Shown: positions 1 to 11,600, numbered from the stretch's first letter. The stretch: 64,000 nt of DNA from Poa pratensis (GCA_947311845.1 CAMZMU010000107.1:37077576-37141575); one strand, 5' to 3'. Notes: a model not told the origin generated them from the letters alone. Program-made: numbers and translations.

Positions 1-175
1 AATGATTCACCCATCATGCCTTTTTTTGAAGGACATAACCTCTTGTTTTCTTCCATCCTGTATTGGTGTCACTAGCCTTATCTTCATCCTTGCTAAAGAA
101 TCACAGCAGGTGCAATGAATATCATAATTGCTTTACAGCGGGTCACTATATATATTTTTTTCCTTCTAATTTTAG

Positions 176-2036
176 GCAAGGAGATTAAGCGCAGAAAGCG
201 ACATAGAAGAAAGCAGTATGTGGACCAAGAACCATGCATAATGAGAGGGGTCTATTTCAAAAACATGAAATGGCAAGCTGCTATAAAAGTTGATAAGAAA
301 CAAATTCACTTGGGCACTGTTGGAACACAGGATGAAGCAGCCCGGCTATATGATAGGTATCACCATACTTATTTCTGATCATGACGGTGCCTTTTACTTG
401 ATTTGCATTCTGCTGTTTCTTGTCTATTCAATTTTCTTGACATTTTTCAAGAGCATGGCAGTTATTGTCGCACAATTTTTTGTAACATTTTCCTGTACGA
501 CGTACCGTCCATAGAATGAACATCAACGCCCTGGATGGCATGAAGAGCGAGGAGCTAGGCTGCAAAGTTTAATAATTCTGGCATAGTATATTGCTAATTA
601 CTAATTACTAATTGCTAATTGCTACATAAGCGATTACCTTGTACAACCAATATACCTGCTAATTGCTACATAAAGTATGTTTAGTGTTCTCTCAAATGAT
701 ATTTGTATCAGTATAATGGTTCAACAATTTTAGAATAATTATATGGTAGGTCATAAATGACAACACCCAAAGAAAACCTCGCTTTATCTTCGTCTTGCAT
801 ACATGTGTCAAGATTCATGCACCAAACTGTTGAAAAGAAGGTGGGCAATCCACATATACTGTAACAGTGTGACTCAATGAGGCCTACACGTGAATAAATC
901 TCACTTATGACCCCAGAAGGCCTATACGTGGATAGAAAGAGGGCAAGAGCAATTTTCTTATTAAATTTCGAAAGCCGAGATTTGAACCCTAGACCTCTGC
1001 TTTGGTACCATGACAAGTTTCATGCACCAACTAGTGGAACCGAAAGTATGAACTCGGAAAGAAGGTGGCCAATCCATGTGTACTGTAATAACATGCATTA
1101 TAACTTCATCTTAGCAAAAGCGATTTTTTTATAATGAATTTCCGTTGTGGCAAAGTGCATGCATAATTTTTCAATGCTTGATGCTTTTGACAAGATAAAG
1201 TCAATGATTAGTCATGCTAGCATAGTTTCCCAAATATTTTGGTTCATGGGCCTGAGTTACAACTTACAATCCTATGTTGGAAACCTAATAGCAGGCATGT
1301 CTCCTCGGATACTTTTGCACTTTTGGTTCTTAATTTTGATCAAGTGGTATGGATGTGATGGCATGCCGAGGCCAGATAAGCCTAGTTTGTGTCATACTGA
1401 TGTTCTTGTTTTGATTCAACATCATTTGATAAGTTAAGTATATTATCTACGTGCAGGGCAGCTTTTATGTGTGGAAGAGAGCCAAATTTTGAACTTTCGG
1501 AGGAAGAGAAAAAAGAACTTGACACGTACACGTGGGAAGACTTCTTGGCAATAACCCGCAACACCATAACCAACAAAAGTAAGATCTATACTGGAGGCGT
1601 TGTTTCGGCCTCATATAAGTAGATACTCACAGATATTTCATGTCGCAAAAAGACAAATTTTGCTGCTCTAAAATGACTTTTTATGAGACTTTTTTTAATA
1701 CATGCCATAAAAAATGTCTTTTTTTCATGAAACTTTGTGTGCTAACATAGAATGTGATGTACACTTAATAATGCATTTTTTTGGGCGGTGGGAGCATATG
1801 CTCGAGCCAAACTGGACTTCCGGACCCATTATGAATTATTTTCGTAGTCCTTTCTTCCTGCCAGCAATTACTGCAATAGCATAGCATAATTTGTTTTCAC
1901 TTTGTCTCTAGAACAAAGAAAGGTTGGGTCGCTAAGGCGTAACGAGGCGGACTTATTCATAGGAGATACTGAGATGGTCAATGGTGGTGGGTCTTCGCAC
2001 TCTGATGATGGAGACATTGAGACATCGGCTTCTTAG
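176..2036 (+). CDS. AP2-domain transcription factor, 3' exons (Soloist-like)
   Basis: This is the 3' part of a gene that begins left of the window. Exons are 176-356, 1457-1578 and 1912-2036 (TAG). All junctions are GT/AG, and phases agree (codon AG|G across intron 1, A|AA across intron 2). The first exon carries a basic stretch and an AP2/ERF-type fold: GVYFKNMKWQAAI, then IHLGTV, then EEAARLYDR-like ends. The next exon continues AAFMCGREPNFELSEEEKKE and ends ITNK. The last exon gives a polar tail rich in G, S and D. One AP2 domain followed by a CGREPNFELSEE tail resembles the plant Soloist/APD1 class (Arabidopsis At4g13040 type), not classical two-repeat AP2 or DREB proteins; this assignment is from memory. 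The expected role is nuclear DNA binding. Intron 1 (357-1456) holds no other recognisable feature. Confidence 0.8.
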
Positions 2037-2810
2037 ATGGCGGCCAGGTCATGGACACCCAAATGGAGCATCCGACAGATTCGTTTCGATATAATTTACA
2101 TTTAGATATTCTTCCCTCCGAATAATTAAATCCATGTGCATAAGGCCCTGCAGTCTGATAAAGGTAAAAGGTTAGATAATCATGTCATCTCAAATAAAAC
2201 CGGAGATGTTCAATTATAGAAGGAATTTTCGCTGAGCAATCATGTTTACCGATTCCAGAATTGTGTATATCTTGTCGATAGATTTACCTCAAATTTACTC
2301 AACATGTAACTAGTTTACCTTATGAATAATCCTGAAAGAATAGTTTCCATTTCCGATGCCTTATATATTTCAGTGAGACATTGATGCATTCTTTTTGTAT
2401 TGTGTGTCAGTGGAATTTCATCATTGGAGGTAAGAACAATAATAACAAGGTTGTCTGCAGCAGCAGACAACATTTTTTTATGGCTGTGCGGCCAATATTT
2501 CTACTCTTGAAATATCGCTGAATTTGTTAAGGGGTCTTGGATAGAATTATCAACAGTGCGAACGGGCAGCAAAAAAAAGAAAGTCCGCGAACAGTTTTCT
2601 AGGTCCACAAGCTATGGAACTGTGTTTCGGCCAAACGGTTAATGGGGTAGGACTATATTCTCCTTTCTCACCTAGAAGCCATACGTGGATGTGTGGTTCC
2701 TCCAATCACCACATCAAGGAATTGAATCTGGGTGATTATAGGTACAAGTTTTACGGTGGTTGGCATTTTTAAGTACCGTTCATCCATCCGATCTAACGGT
2801 GCTAAAATAT
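2037..2810. other. 3' flank of AP2 gene, no further gene seen
   Basis: The stretch 2037 to about 2365 is the AP2 3'UTR and flank. It is duplicated at 11979-12277, where one copy lacks a 31-bp segment present here near 2167-2200. A perfect 9-bp hairpin with a 4-base loop lies at 2450-2471 and is followed by a T run. No coding signal is visible up to about 2810. Confidence 0.5.
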
Positions 2811-2812
2811 GT

Positions 2813-2895
2813 GGTACCAGACTGACGGTACCCAACGGTACCGCGGTACTGAAAATAGTGCGGGGCCGGTACCGAAATTATGTGGGACCGGTATC
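2813..2895. promoter_or_regulatory. Cluster of GGTACC palindromes
   Basis: GGTACC occurs at 2813, 2827, 2837 and 2868, with one-mismatch forms at 2845 and 2890. That makes six sites in 83 bp. GTGGGACC at 2883-2890, the reverse of a GGNCCCAC TCP-type site, sits next to the last one. A regulatory role is inference; it could also be the edge of an unrecognised repeat. Confidence 0.25.
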
Positions 2896-3062
2896 GAAAC
2901 TACATGGACCATTATCTGTAATTATTTTTTAATTATTTTCAAGGGTAAATTTGTTATTTGCTCACAACCACTCTCTCCTGCCACCGAATCACCGACCAGC
3001 CGCCGGCGCCCTCCCACCAGTCCATCACTCCTTCCCCTCCAGCAGCACCTCGAGGGCCCCGT

Positions 3063-3245
3063 CGCCGACCTCCTCCAACTACCCTCCAGCAGTACATCGG
3101 CACCGTCACCGGCTTCCTCCACCTTCCCTCCAGCATGCAGCAGGAGTCGGCTGCGGGCGCCGTCGCCGGCCTCCTCCACCTCCCTTCCAGCAGCAGGGAA
3201 CGGGGCGTCGTCGCCGGCCTCCTCCACCTCCTCCCCAGCAGTAGG
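3063..3245 (+). repeat. Imperfect GC-rich tandem repeat (about 60 bp unit)
   Basis: Three to four diverged copies of a unit with the core GTCGCCGGCCTCCTCCACCT are arranged head to tail. All six frames stay partly open because of high GC, so the overlapping ORFs of 100-220 codons (2809-3497) are not credible genes. One frame after 3258 gives a non-repetitive peptide starting MAALVWIRFVVHDHD. I do not recognise it; it could be a lost exon. Confidence 0.5.
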
Positions 3246-3662
3246 AGCTGGCCTCCGACATGGCCGCGCTCGTCTGGATCCGATTTGTCGTGCACGACCA
3301 CGACAACCTCCTCGTCGCCGGCGAGGCCGCACACATGGTACGGGGACGCCTGGAACTCCAGCCATCCGGACTCGAAGACACTCTTCGCCTCCGTCAAGGA
3401 CGTCATCACCCGGTGTGCCGATCGTGATCCTTTCTCTGTCTTTTCCATCACGTTTCATCCTACTGTAACTGAACCATGTCAAACTCTGAGCCAGTAGCTG
3501 TTGTCAGCTTGAGATTTAGTGTGAATGTACTTCTTAGCACCTGAAAATATGCTAATGGAGCATGCTCTCTACTCAGGTGCAGCTGAGCTCCTTGTAAGCC
3601 TATTGTTGATTTTAACAACAGTATAGCTACTACTCCCATTACTTGTCATTTGTAAGCCTAAT

Positions 3663-4632
3663 TGACGTGGTGTGGAACACGGCATATGCCACGGGGTGGC
3701 TAAGATAGGTGTGGGAGCAGCGTACTGCAACGTCGGCACCCGCAAGGATTGCGCCGGAGCGCTGACACGGGAAATACCCAGGTTCGGAGCCCTCCCGGAG
3801 GAGGTAACACTCCTACTCCTGCTCGATCTCTCTATCATCGGTGGACAAAGTACAGAGTTGCTCCTCGAGCTGTTCGGTGAGCTTTCCATGGCTCGAGTCT
3901 CTCTCTCTCCCTAGCTATCAGGGTGGGAAGGAAGAAGGATCAGTCACCCTCTACTTGGGCGTCCAGACAGCCTTATATAGGCCTGGCTGTCTGGCTTACA
4001 GGCGGGGCCGGCTGGTCCGCGCCAGCCGGCCGATGTCGGCTACCGGGGTGTTTCTTCGTGACGCCGCTTGTCCGCAGTACAGTGTGCTATGCCTCATACA
4101 GTCGAACTCCCTAGCGGTGCAGGATCTGCCGGGATAGACCTCGTGACGTGGAGGGCTAGCCGGCGACGGTGCCGGGCCCCGCCCACACGGCGGACGCCTC
4201 CGTGTCTCCCGCTTGTCGGTGTGCTGGGCGGCGCTCCGTGTCTCCCGCTTGTCGGGGCTCCTAGGCGCTGCAGGAGATGTTGGGCTAGACCTCGCTTCAG
4301 CCCATGCTTGTCGTAGGCAGACGGCAGCCGGTCATCCGGCTGCCAGCCACCCGAATCCGGCTACTGCAGTTGACTCTGGTCGCAAAAGGTGGGCGTCGTT
4401 TGTCGTTATCTGGTTGTCTCCGAGAATCGTGATAATGACGAGCCTGCAGTTCTTCTCTCGCCCATGCTGCCCGATTGTGACTCGATAGGCGGAGGCCGGC
4501 TGCGCTTGGGGCAGGTGGACTCGGTCGAGCCGGAGAGCCGGGGGCGGCCAAGCTGAAGACTCGTGCTTGATTTTGCGTTTCACTCAGGATCTTCTGTGGG
4601 TCTTTAAGCACCCGGGTTTTATCCCCACGTCA
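3663..4632 (-). mobile_element. Solo LTR of a gypsy-type element
   Basis: The element begins TGACGTGG and ends CCACGTCA, so it has TG...CA ends within an 8-bp inverted repeat. It is flanked by a perfect 5-bp target duplication CTAAT (3658-3662 and 4633-4637). There is no internal domain, so it is a solo LTR of 970 bp. A TATA-like CCTATATAAGG on the minus strand near 3970-3985 suggests the LTR reads right to left. The ORFs within it are not supported. Confidence 0.8.
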
Positions 4633-4637
4633 CTAAT

Positions 4638-4972
4638 GTTGATTTAACGACTAATGTGGTTCAGTTTGGGTAGCAGTTATCTGAAACTAGGATTAGTGAT
4701 CTTGGTGGCATAAACATTACATGAACGTGTTGGTACAGCTAAGCGTGCATTTCTATAGTAGTTATAACTTGGTAAGATTTGTGCAACATCTGAGGCCCAT
4801 TCCTATCAAAATAGAAGCTCAGCTTGACTGCAAATGTAGTACCCTGTTAGTTTTGGTCTTTTGGAAATGAGGGAGTGAAACCAATTGCATATGTGTTTTT
4901 TCAAGTTCTTTTATGCCATTTCAGAATCGTCTTATAATGTTTTGAGCCTTGATTAACTTTTATTGAACACGG
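4638..4972. other. No gene seen
   Basis: Ordinary AT-moderate sequence with no open frame or repeat structure that I recognise. It may be intron of the gene fragment that follows. Confidence 0.4.
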
Positions 4973-5090
4973 GTAGATAAGATGGCCTCTGCTCATGTAT
5001 ATGTGAGACTGAATAAAGGTCAGACAGTCGATTACCTTAGTGAAGATGTGGAAAATTGTGCGCAGCGTGTTAAAGCGAATTCCTTTCAAG
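4973..5090 (+). pseudogene. Orphan exon of a CCDC25/NFACT-R-domain protein
   Basis: The frame reads [20 protein letters not shown] and continues through a short acidic stretch to [11 protein letters not shown]. It ends at a canonical donor (CAAG|GTTGGT at 5090/5091). The motif set DKM-SAHVY-RL-KGQT and VKANS-QG is characteristic of the CCDC25 / DUF814 (NFACT-R) family, a conserved eukaryotic nucleic-acid-associated protein. The expected upstream exon (dioxygen-like N-terminus with WFHVDK) and the downstream exon (VYTPWSNLKK type) are not visible nearby, and an in-frame stop lies just 5' of the exon. I read it as a gene fragment or a dispersed exon of a decayed copy. An intact gene with very distant exons is less likely. 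Confidence 0.65.
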
Positions 5091-5595
5091 GTTGGTAAAT
5101 TAGTTCAGGAGGCATTGTCATATTTGACATGAATTGGTGTTAGTACCTTCTTGGTTTGCCTTGGCGATATGCTTGTCGGCTTCAGCCAGTCACATGTGCC
5201 TGTAAGTTATTGTTGTCCCCAAACTCACTGAGCGAAGTAGGCACTCCTTACTTTAGAAATCACCAGCAGATTTACATGTGCAAACTGAAAATCTTAGATG
5301 CAAAAAGATCGATGCAATCCTAGCTTCAATGGAAGCTTCACTAGTTGTGACAACATTGAAAACTGAAACCTGTATGTGTGCATATGTGCATGCCACACCA
5401 CTCAAGTAGATTTATAGGTCTAGAAGGCAGCTAGTTTCCTATCACCTTGTGAGGAATCATCCAGCCTCAGATGATAGTGACGATGGAAATGGGTGAACAG
5501 GTTGCTTATATTGCAAAGCTTCTACATATTTTATCATGGTTTTCGGCTACATTATTTATTATTTGATCTTATCACCTTTCTATGTTTTTGGACAG

Positions 5596-5752
5596 TGTCA
5601 GTTGGAGCAATATGGAGATTCATGGAATACAACGATGGGGGCAAGATGTGCTCGGACGAAGATATGTCATCGACAAGAACGAGCGAGTTGCGCTTAACAG
5701 TCCTAAGATGGCATTGACTTTGGGCAGTGGCAACAAGAACATGATCGCATAA
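5596..5752 (+). other. Candidate terminal exon, unknown product
   Basis: A pyrimidine-rich acceptor (TTTTTGGACAG) precedes a 51-codon open frame, giving a basic peptide (core RWGQDVLGRRYVIDKNERVA) that ends with TAA. I do not recognise the family. The stretch 5091-5595 between this and the CCDC25-like exon shows no other signal. It could be the last exon of the same broken gene or chance. Confidence 0.25.
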
Positions 5753-5848
5753 TCATTACGCACGCAGAGAACTTAAGAACCAGGATGGTGCTGAATGGTT
5801 CCTTAGTACAGTTTGCAGTGTTCGATGAATAGAAATTGTCTGTGACAT

Positions 5849-7846
5849 TCTACTATATATAAAAGACAGAAGAAACGCAGCCTCCTCCAGCCCTCCACGT
5901 CGCGGCCAATCCACGACCGTCCGATCTGCGCGATGGACGGCCCTGATGAAGCCACGTCCACCACCGCGCGCCCGGCACTGTTCATCGCCTATTTTTATCC
6001 AATGAGAACGCGCCACGTCGCCCGGTCACGCGCCGGTCGCGCCCGTTCCAGCCGGTCGCCGCGGACTTTTCAAAAAAACCCCCGCGGAAGGACCTGTCTG
6101 TGATGGTGGGAGGATTGAAACGCAAATACAGAAAACTTCAGGGATCTTCCTGAAAAAAAACGCCACAGCCCCCCTCCCTCCTCTCTCTCTCCCACGACGC
6201 CGAGATCGCCGCCGCCGCCGCCGCGCATCGCGGCCGCTCCACGCCTCCCCGGCCAAATCCACGGCCACTGCGAGCTCCGCCGCCTCCGCCTCTCCGTCCT
6301 CGCCGGAGATCAGGTGCTGGGACGCCCTAATCTCGCCGGAATGGCGGCCGCCATGCTCGCTGTCGTCCGCCGCGTCTGCGGCTCTCCGGCGACGCTCCGG
6401 CGACCCAGAAGGAGCGGCGCCGCCACCTTCTGGCAGCCCGCGTCGAGGCACGTCGAATGCGTCGAACAGCGCGGCCCAGAACGCACTGCAGCGGCCGCGA
6501 CGTCGCCGGCGGATCCGCGGCCAGATCCGTCCGCACCATTGCTGACGTCGTTCAGCGACTGTGGAATTTCGGAAACTGGTTAAAAAATGGAAAAACACTG
6601 ACAGGTGGGCCCGGTTTAATATATAAAATCCAGAAAAACATTAAATTTGCAAAAAACAATATCTTCTCACTGCTTTATCAGAAAAATATGAATTATATAT
6701 CAAAATGTTCAGAAAAATAAATCTAATTTGTTTGTGTTAAAATCCATACATTTTGGAACATTCCAATTTGAAAAATATTTGGAAACAAACTAAAGCCATT
6801 ATGTATTTATAAATTTTAATTAATCAACTTATTTTCGCTGTTTCGTCAGGAAAATATGAAACAAATATACAAACACGAAAAAAAATATTAATGCGAAAAT
6901 GTTTTATAAATATTTGAACAATAACTACAACAGTATTTCGAACCTACAGATATGGAAAAACAATAATTCAAAATACGATCAAATTTCAATTTTGCATATA
7001 CTAAAATCGTTTATTCCTACAAAGTTCAAATATTTAACAAACAAAAAAAACAAATTTACATACAAATAAGTTACCAATTTTAACAAATTCCAAAAACTAA
7101 ACAATTTACACATGTATTTTTTTTAAAATTCAACGGTTCCAGATCTGAATAACTTTTGAATATGGACATTTCAAAAATTTGAACAACTCCACACCCTAGA
7201 CAATTTTTGAATTTCAACAATTTTACGATCGAACAATTCAAAATTTAAGCCCACGGGTGCGGCAAAGCCACGAAAACTAAAAAAATAGCAAAAAAATGTT
7301 GACATTTTTTCGGAAATAATTGCAAACAATTCTAAATATAATTTTGCAATGATTCTAAATAATGCAAACTAACAATTTGAAAATGCCCCATTTTTTTTTT
7401 GGAAAATAGTCCAAAAAAAAAAACCAAAACTAAAAAAATAGAAAACAATCCAACAAAAATGTGGACATTTCTTTCTGAATAATTGTAAGTAGTTCTAAAT
7501 ATGATTTTTGCAATAATTCAAAATAATGCAAACTAATAATTTCAAAAACGCCCCCATTTTTTTTCCCTGAAAATAATCCAACCTATCCATATGATTTTGA
7601 AGTAATTCTAAATAATGCAAACCATCAATTTTAAACATGTTCATACAAAAAAATTACAAATATATCAACGGGATCACATCAAATTACATATGCACGACCA
7701 AAATTTAAATTTCAACTTTCCATATCGTTTCTAATATAAATTCCAAATTTCCATATCGTTTCTAAATGAATTTCAACACTTTTACGATTAAAAAAATCAA
7801 AAAAATTTGCCCACGGGTGCGGCAAAGGCCGCGCTTAATCCCCTAG
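5849..7846 (+). mobile_element. Helitron-like non-autonomous element
   Basis: It starts TCTACTATATATAAAAG and ends with a GCGGC-AAAG-GCCGC hairpin, then 14 nt ending CTAG, with T as the next base. These are Helitron-type termini (5' TC, 3' hairpin plus CTAG, insertion before T). The expected 5' flanking A is not present (T precedes TC), which weakens the call. The first 750 bp are GC-rich and resemble captured gene sequence (6180-6580). The rest (6600-7846) is strongly AT-rich. A 20-bp motif next to the terminal hairpin is repeated internally at about 7249-7268. There is no Rep/helicase coding. Confidence 0.5.
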
Positions 7847-7996
7847 TTAATATTTACTCGTAGTTTTGATAAGAGATACTATCTGTGGCTGTGGGAAATA
7901 AGGCCTATCCGTAGAATCAGCTGCAAGACTTATTAAACCACTGCATCTCAGTTTGTAGACTGTAGGAAATATACAAATTGAACATGTAATCATCTA

Positions 7997-8120
7997 CTCC
8001 CTCCGTTCACAAAAGGGTGTCTCAACTAACTCCAAATTTGGATGTATCTAGACATAATTTAGTGTGTAGATACATCCAAATTTAAAGTTAGTTGAGACAT
8101 CTTTTTGTGAACAGAGGGAG
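7997..8120. mobile_element. Stowaway-type MITE
   Basis: 124 bp with terminal inverted repeats beginning CTCCCTCCGTTCACAAAA. It is flanked by TA duplications at 7995-7996 and 8121-8122, and almost the whole element folds back on itself. It is non-coding and mobilised in trans by Tc1/mariner transposase (family knowledge). Confidence 0.95.
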
Positions 8121-8237
8121 TAGCATTCTGTAGTCTGCGTAATTCTTCAGGACTAAACATATCAGACTAAGTGGATTGTGTTCTATTTAACTGTGTTACT
8201 TCCCACTAACCACAACACAATCACAGAGTGGCATAAT

Positions 8238-8280
8238 TTTTTTTTTTGACAGAGATACCGTAGGGAAAATTCCCTACGGT
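8238..8280 (-). repeat. Poly-T plus 11-bp hairpin, possible retroposon 3' end
   Basis: Read on the minus strand, a perfect stem ACCGTAGGGAA / TTCCCTACGGT (8257-8267 and 8270-8280, 2-base loop) is followed by an A-run. That layout is typical of LINE/SINE 3' ends. The sequence to its right (8281-8650) is GC-richer and may be the body. No target duplication was found. Confidence 0.4.
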
Positions 8281-8753
8281 GTAGATTTTTTTTCCAGCAA
8301 TTATACTCTGCACGGAACATCTCATTGTCTACCTGAAGAGGAGCAGAGGAGTACCCTGACGGAGGCGGGGATGGTGAGTCAAGGGGACGCCGAGCGGCCG
8401 GAGAGGATGGGTCGCGGCTCAGAGGTCCGCCGGGAATGGTGTACGACGGGCAGCGGTCGTGTACAGCGACAGCGCGGTGGCGCCGTGTACGCGTATGCAG
8501 TACAGGAGGAATCGCGGCATCGGCGGCGACTGCTGCTGCCCTAGTTGCGGCTCGGCTGGGCTGAAGGTATGGGCGATGGATTTGGAAGACAACCGTGGGT
8601 ACCAGATAAACTTTATCACGTTCTAATCCACGGCTAGAAAAATTCAAGTCTTAATCAACGGCTAAGAAAAATTATACTCGACAGTACCGACAGACCATGA
8701 GTACCGTCCCAATCACCGTAAAAGAGTACACAAGTTGGAGGACAAGAAGGCGG

Positions 8754-9162
8754 AAAAGTGTTTTTGCTCCCGAGCACCAGTGCTCCTGGTGCTTTCAAAA
8801 AATCAAAAAATATATTTATAAGTTTCGAAAAAATCTGAAAAAAAATCCAGGATGTAGTTAATGATGTGTTCTAAAAACATGCAAAAGATCAACTTCAAAT
8901 ACATTGTATTCGGAGCTACACAAAAATGACAAAATCTATCAAATTTAGAGATTTGAAAATAAGCATACTCAGATCCACAATTTTGTCATTTTTGTGTAGC
9001 CCAGAGTACAACGTATTTAAAGTTTATTTTCGGCATGTTTGTAGAATACACCAATGGCTACATTCGAGATTTTTTACAGAATTTTTTGAAACACATAAAT
9101 ATTTTTTTCAATTTTTTAAAACGCCGGGATCACTGGTGCCCGGGAGCACAAAATCTCTACCC
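8754..9162. mobile_element. Foldback MITE with 8-bp target duplication
   Basis: Inverted ends contain TTTTGCTCCCGAGCACCAGTG on the left and its near complement CACTGGTGCCCGGGAGCACAA on the right, and the AT-rich centre also folds back. Identical 8-bp flanks GAAGGCGG (8746-8753 and 9163-9170) fix the limits and suggest hAT or Mutator mobilisation. No transposase is present. Confidence 0.75.
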
Positions 9163-9170
9163 GAAGGCGG

Positions 9171-9724
9171 CTCCTATATAGACAATATGGAAACCATTCC
9201 AATCTAATATTGTGCAATCTCTAACTACGTAATGTATCTTGCCCTCACAGCCACAACCGTAGATGTAGCGTCGTGAACATCAGTGATGTGGAAACTAGCG
9301 GGCTGGCATCTCTCTTGGAGTGGTAGCGGAAATGTCGTGGACAATTTCACGACCCGGACGCTTGGACTGTAGAGGAAGCTGTTATGGTGCTCAGGCAAGG
9401 TAGTAGCCCTTTGTGCTGATGTTGAGGTAGCCAAGAACGGAGGGTAGTAGCCGTAGTAGAGATAGCTGTGCAAGAGGACGCCATGGTCGATGTCATGGTG
9501 GGGGGTGATAGTGTCGAGGTAGCCGCAGATGAAGAAACATGCGCAGAGGGGGACGTGATCTAGGTTAGAATTACGATGGAATCAAAGTGCATTGGGTGTC
9601 ACAGGTTTCACCCGACCCTGTGAGATTTATATCGATAATCCCATCTAAACCACCTATGCCAAACAAGGCCTCATGAAATTTCATTGAAAGTGAGTACCAG
9701 TTGGTGCGGACAGGTACGACGCTA
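9171..9724. other. No gene seen
   Basis: Mixed sequence with short chance ORFs only. No splice-consistent frame and no repeat that I recognise. Confidence 0.4.
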
Positions 9725-9995
9725 TAGCTCCCAAAGAAAGGAACGTGTGTGTTGCTAGGAAGCTTACAGTGCGACGGTGGCACAATGTCGATCCAGTGAT
9801 GACCGAACGATCAGTTACTCAGTTATTTTAAGGGTTAACTTCTGGTTCCGTCTGCGTGTTTTGGCGATGTGTCCGGGTGGAATGTTATGCTAATTCTAGC
9901 TAAAACAAAATCAATATATACTGCGACAAACACAGGAAGAAGATTAGTACAACTCTGTCCAAGTATGGCATCTTTCAAATGGTAAACGATACTGG
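9725..9995 (+). repeat. Segmental duplication, left copy
   Basis: This matches 11309-11600 in direct orientation, including the shared stretch GTTGCTAGGAAGCTTACA and later GAACGATCA. The two copies flank the CASP-like gene. The right copy has acquired a MITE-like insertion. Confidence 0.6.
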
Positions 9996-10418
9996 ACGAG
10001 AACAGATGCAAAATTACACACTGGAGATCGATTGTTGTCATCAGAAAAAAACAACAGGTGGGAGCGTAATTTTGCATCTGGGCGGGCAACCAGAGGACAC
10101 TACACATATTTGTTTCTGTGTTTTATCAACTTATGTGGAGTGGTGTCCGTGATATGCTGTTGTTCCTAGAATCCTTCTTCCTTAGGCCATTCTTTTGCTA
10201 TTTTCCAAAGTTTTTATGGGAAAACTAGGAGATTCATGTGGATTTACTTTGCAGCTCAATGTTGAGCTCTTTGGAACATACTACACTAATTAATATCAAA
10301 TCTTGAATTTCCTAGTGGAGGTAGCCGCTATTTTTTAAAACTATTTCACAAAAGGCTGCCTTAATTTCGAACAGCGCCAATACAAGGTACTACATGATCA
10401 GTTCGGTCTGGAACTCGG
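9996..10418. other. Downstream flank of the CASP-like gene
   Basis: No coding signal. This should contain the 3'UTR of the minus-strand CASP-like gene. Nothing else is recognised. Confidence 0.4.
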
Positions 10419-11051
10419 TCAGGCACCTTGGAATTCACGGTCGTTTATGGCCTTGGATCGGAGCCTGGCGGAGACGGCCGTAGCGCAGATGGAGAGGAGC
10501 ATGCCGACGAGGAGCAAGATGAGGGCGACGATCGCCCTTTTATAGTAGTCCTCGAGAACTTTCTGGCCGGACGGGGGCGTCCAGGAGATGCCGCGAACGT
10601 AGCGCAGAACGTCGTTGGTCGCGCCGAACCCGGCGCTGACGCCGCTGGTTAGCACGAGGCTGACAACCATGTCTGCACCCATGCTGATGTCCAGGACCAT
10701 GGCGCTGGTCGTCATCCTCTTGCTCTTGCACATGAGGTAGAGGGCGACGGGTATCTGCAGCAGGCTTCCCGCAATTCCCAGGATGGCCGACGCGACCACG
10801 TACCTGCAGTATTCGATTGAGCACCGTCAGGGATGAATCCTTCAGTACAAAGATGGGGTTAAAGTAACAGGACAAGCTGATATTTATCACACGTACGAGT
10901 AGCTCTGGAGCTTGTAGAAGTCGATGTTGATGAGATCGACGTCGGCGTGGTTGGCCAGGACAAAACGCACGGACATGAGCAGTACGGCGATCATGAGAAG
11001 GCGCGCGAGGAGTCCGGCTGCAACCCACGCCGTCCACCGTGACACGGCCAT
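10419..11051 (-). CDS. CASP-like integral membrane protein (UPF0497/MARVEL-like)
   Basis: Two exons on the minus strand, 11051-10897 and 10803-10419, with GTACGT donor and CTGCAG acceptor, encode 179 residues. Four hydrophobic helices are visible: about residues 9-32 (starting WVAAGLLARLLMIAVLL), 50-76, 85-112 and 146-172. A short basic N-terminus and a polar loop between helices 1 and 2 are also seen. Length, four-helix topology, a basic residue in helix 1 and the two-exon structure fit the plant CASP-like family, plasma-membrane scaffold proteins related to Casparian strip membrane proteins. The subfamily is not certain; CASPL4 is plausible. ATG 11051 is chosen because it precedes helix 1 directly and lies about 90 bp downstream of a TATA box. 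The gene appears intact. Confidence 0.85.
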
Positions 11052-11138
11052 ATTAGAACGAGATATCGATCGATCGATCTCCTCTCGTACTCCAACAACC
11101 ACTCTTGTAGCTTGAGTTGAGCCTTTTGGGAAGAAGCG

Positions 11139-11148
11139 CATATATATT
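11139..11148 (-). promoter_or_regulatory. TATA box of the CASP-like gene
   Basis: ATATATAT on the minus strand lies 88-99 bp upstream of the ATG at 11051, implying a 5'UTR of roughly 55-60 nt. Confidence 0.5.
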
Positions 11149-11308
11149 GCTAGCAGTTGGGGCCTGGCTTTGGCTTTGGCTTTGGCAAGCTGCACTACGC
11201 ATCCGGTTCCATTTGTCACCAAAAGGTCACCGTCGGCCGGCCGGATGCGCGCTGACGAAATTACCGCAGCAGTGCGGCGGGGGAACGGCAGGGAGGCTAG
11301 TCTGGCGC

Positions 11309-11600
11309 TAGCTCCCAACATGTATGTTGCTAGGAAGCTTACAATGCGACGACGGCATATGATTGAACGATCAATTACTTACTATTGCCTCTGTTCCAAA
11401 ATATTAAAAGTTTTGTCAGTTCAGTTTAAGCTACCAAAACGTGTTACGGAGGTAGTACTTTTGAGGCTTAGTCCTGGTCCTTTCTGCGTGTCTCGGTCCT
11501 GTTGAGTAGTTTGCTGAAGAAAGGACGAAGAACAAGAAAGAGTTACATGCTGTGTACAGCCCACAGTGGAAAAATGGCGTCGTTTGAAACAAGATACAAT
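11309..11600 (+). repeat. Segmental duplication, right copy, with MITE-like insert
   Basis: Direct repeat of 9725-9995. An insertion at 11382-11455 has degenerate Stowaway-like ends (CTATTGCCTCTGTTCC and ACGGAGGTAG) flanked by TA on both sides, and it has no counterpart in the left copy. Confidence 0.5.

Noticed and set aside
2809..3497. Overlapping ORFs of 97-219 codons on both strands
   Set aside because: They arise from GC-rich tandem repeats, with frames open in all registers; no domain and no splice context.
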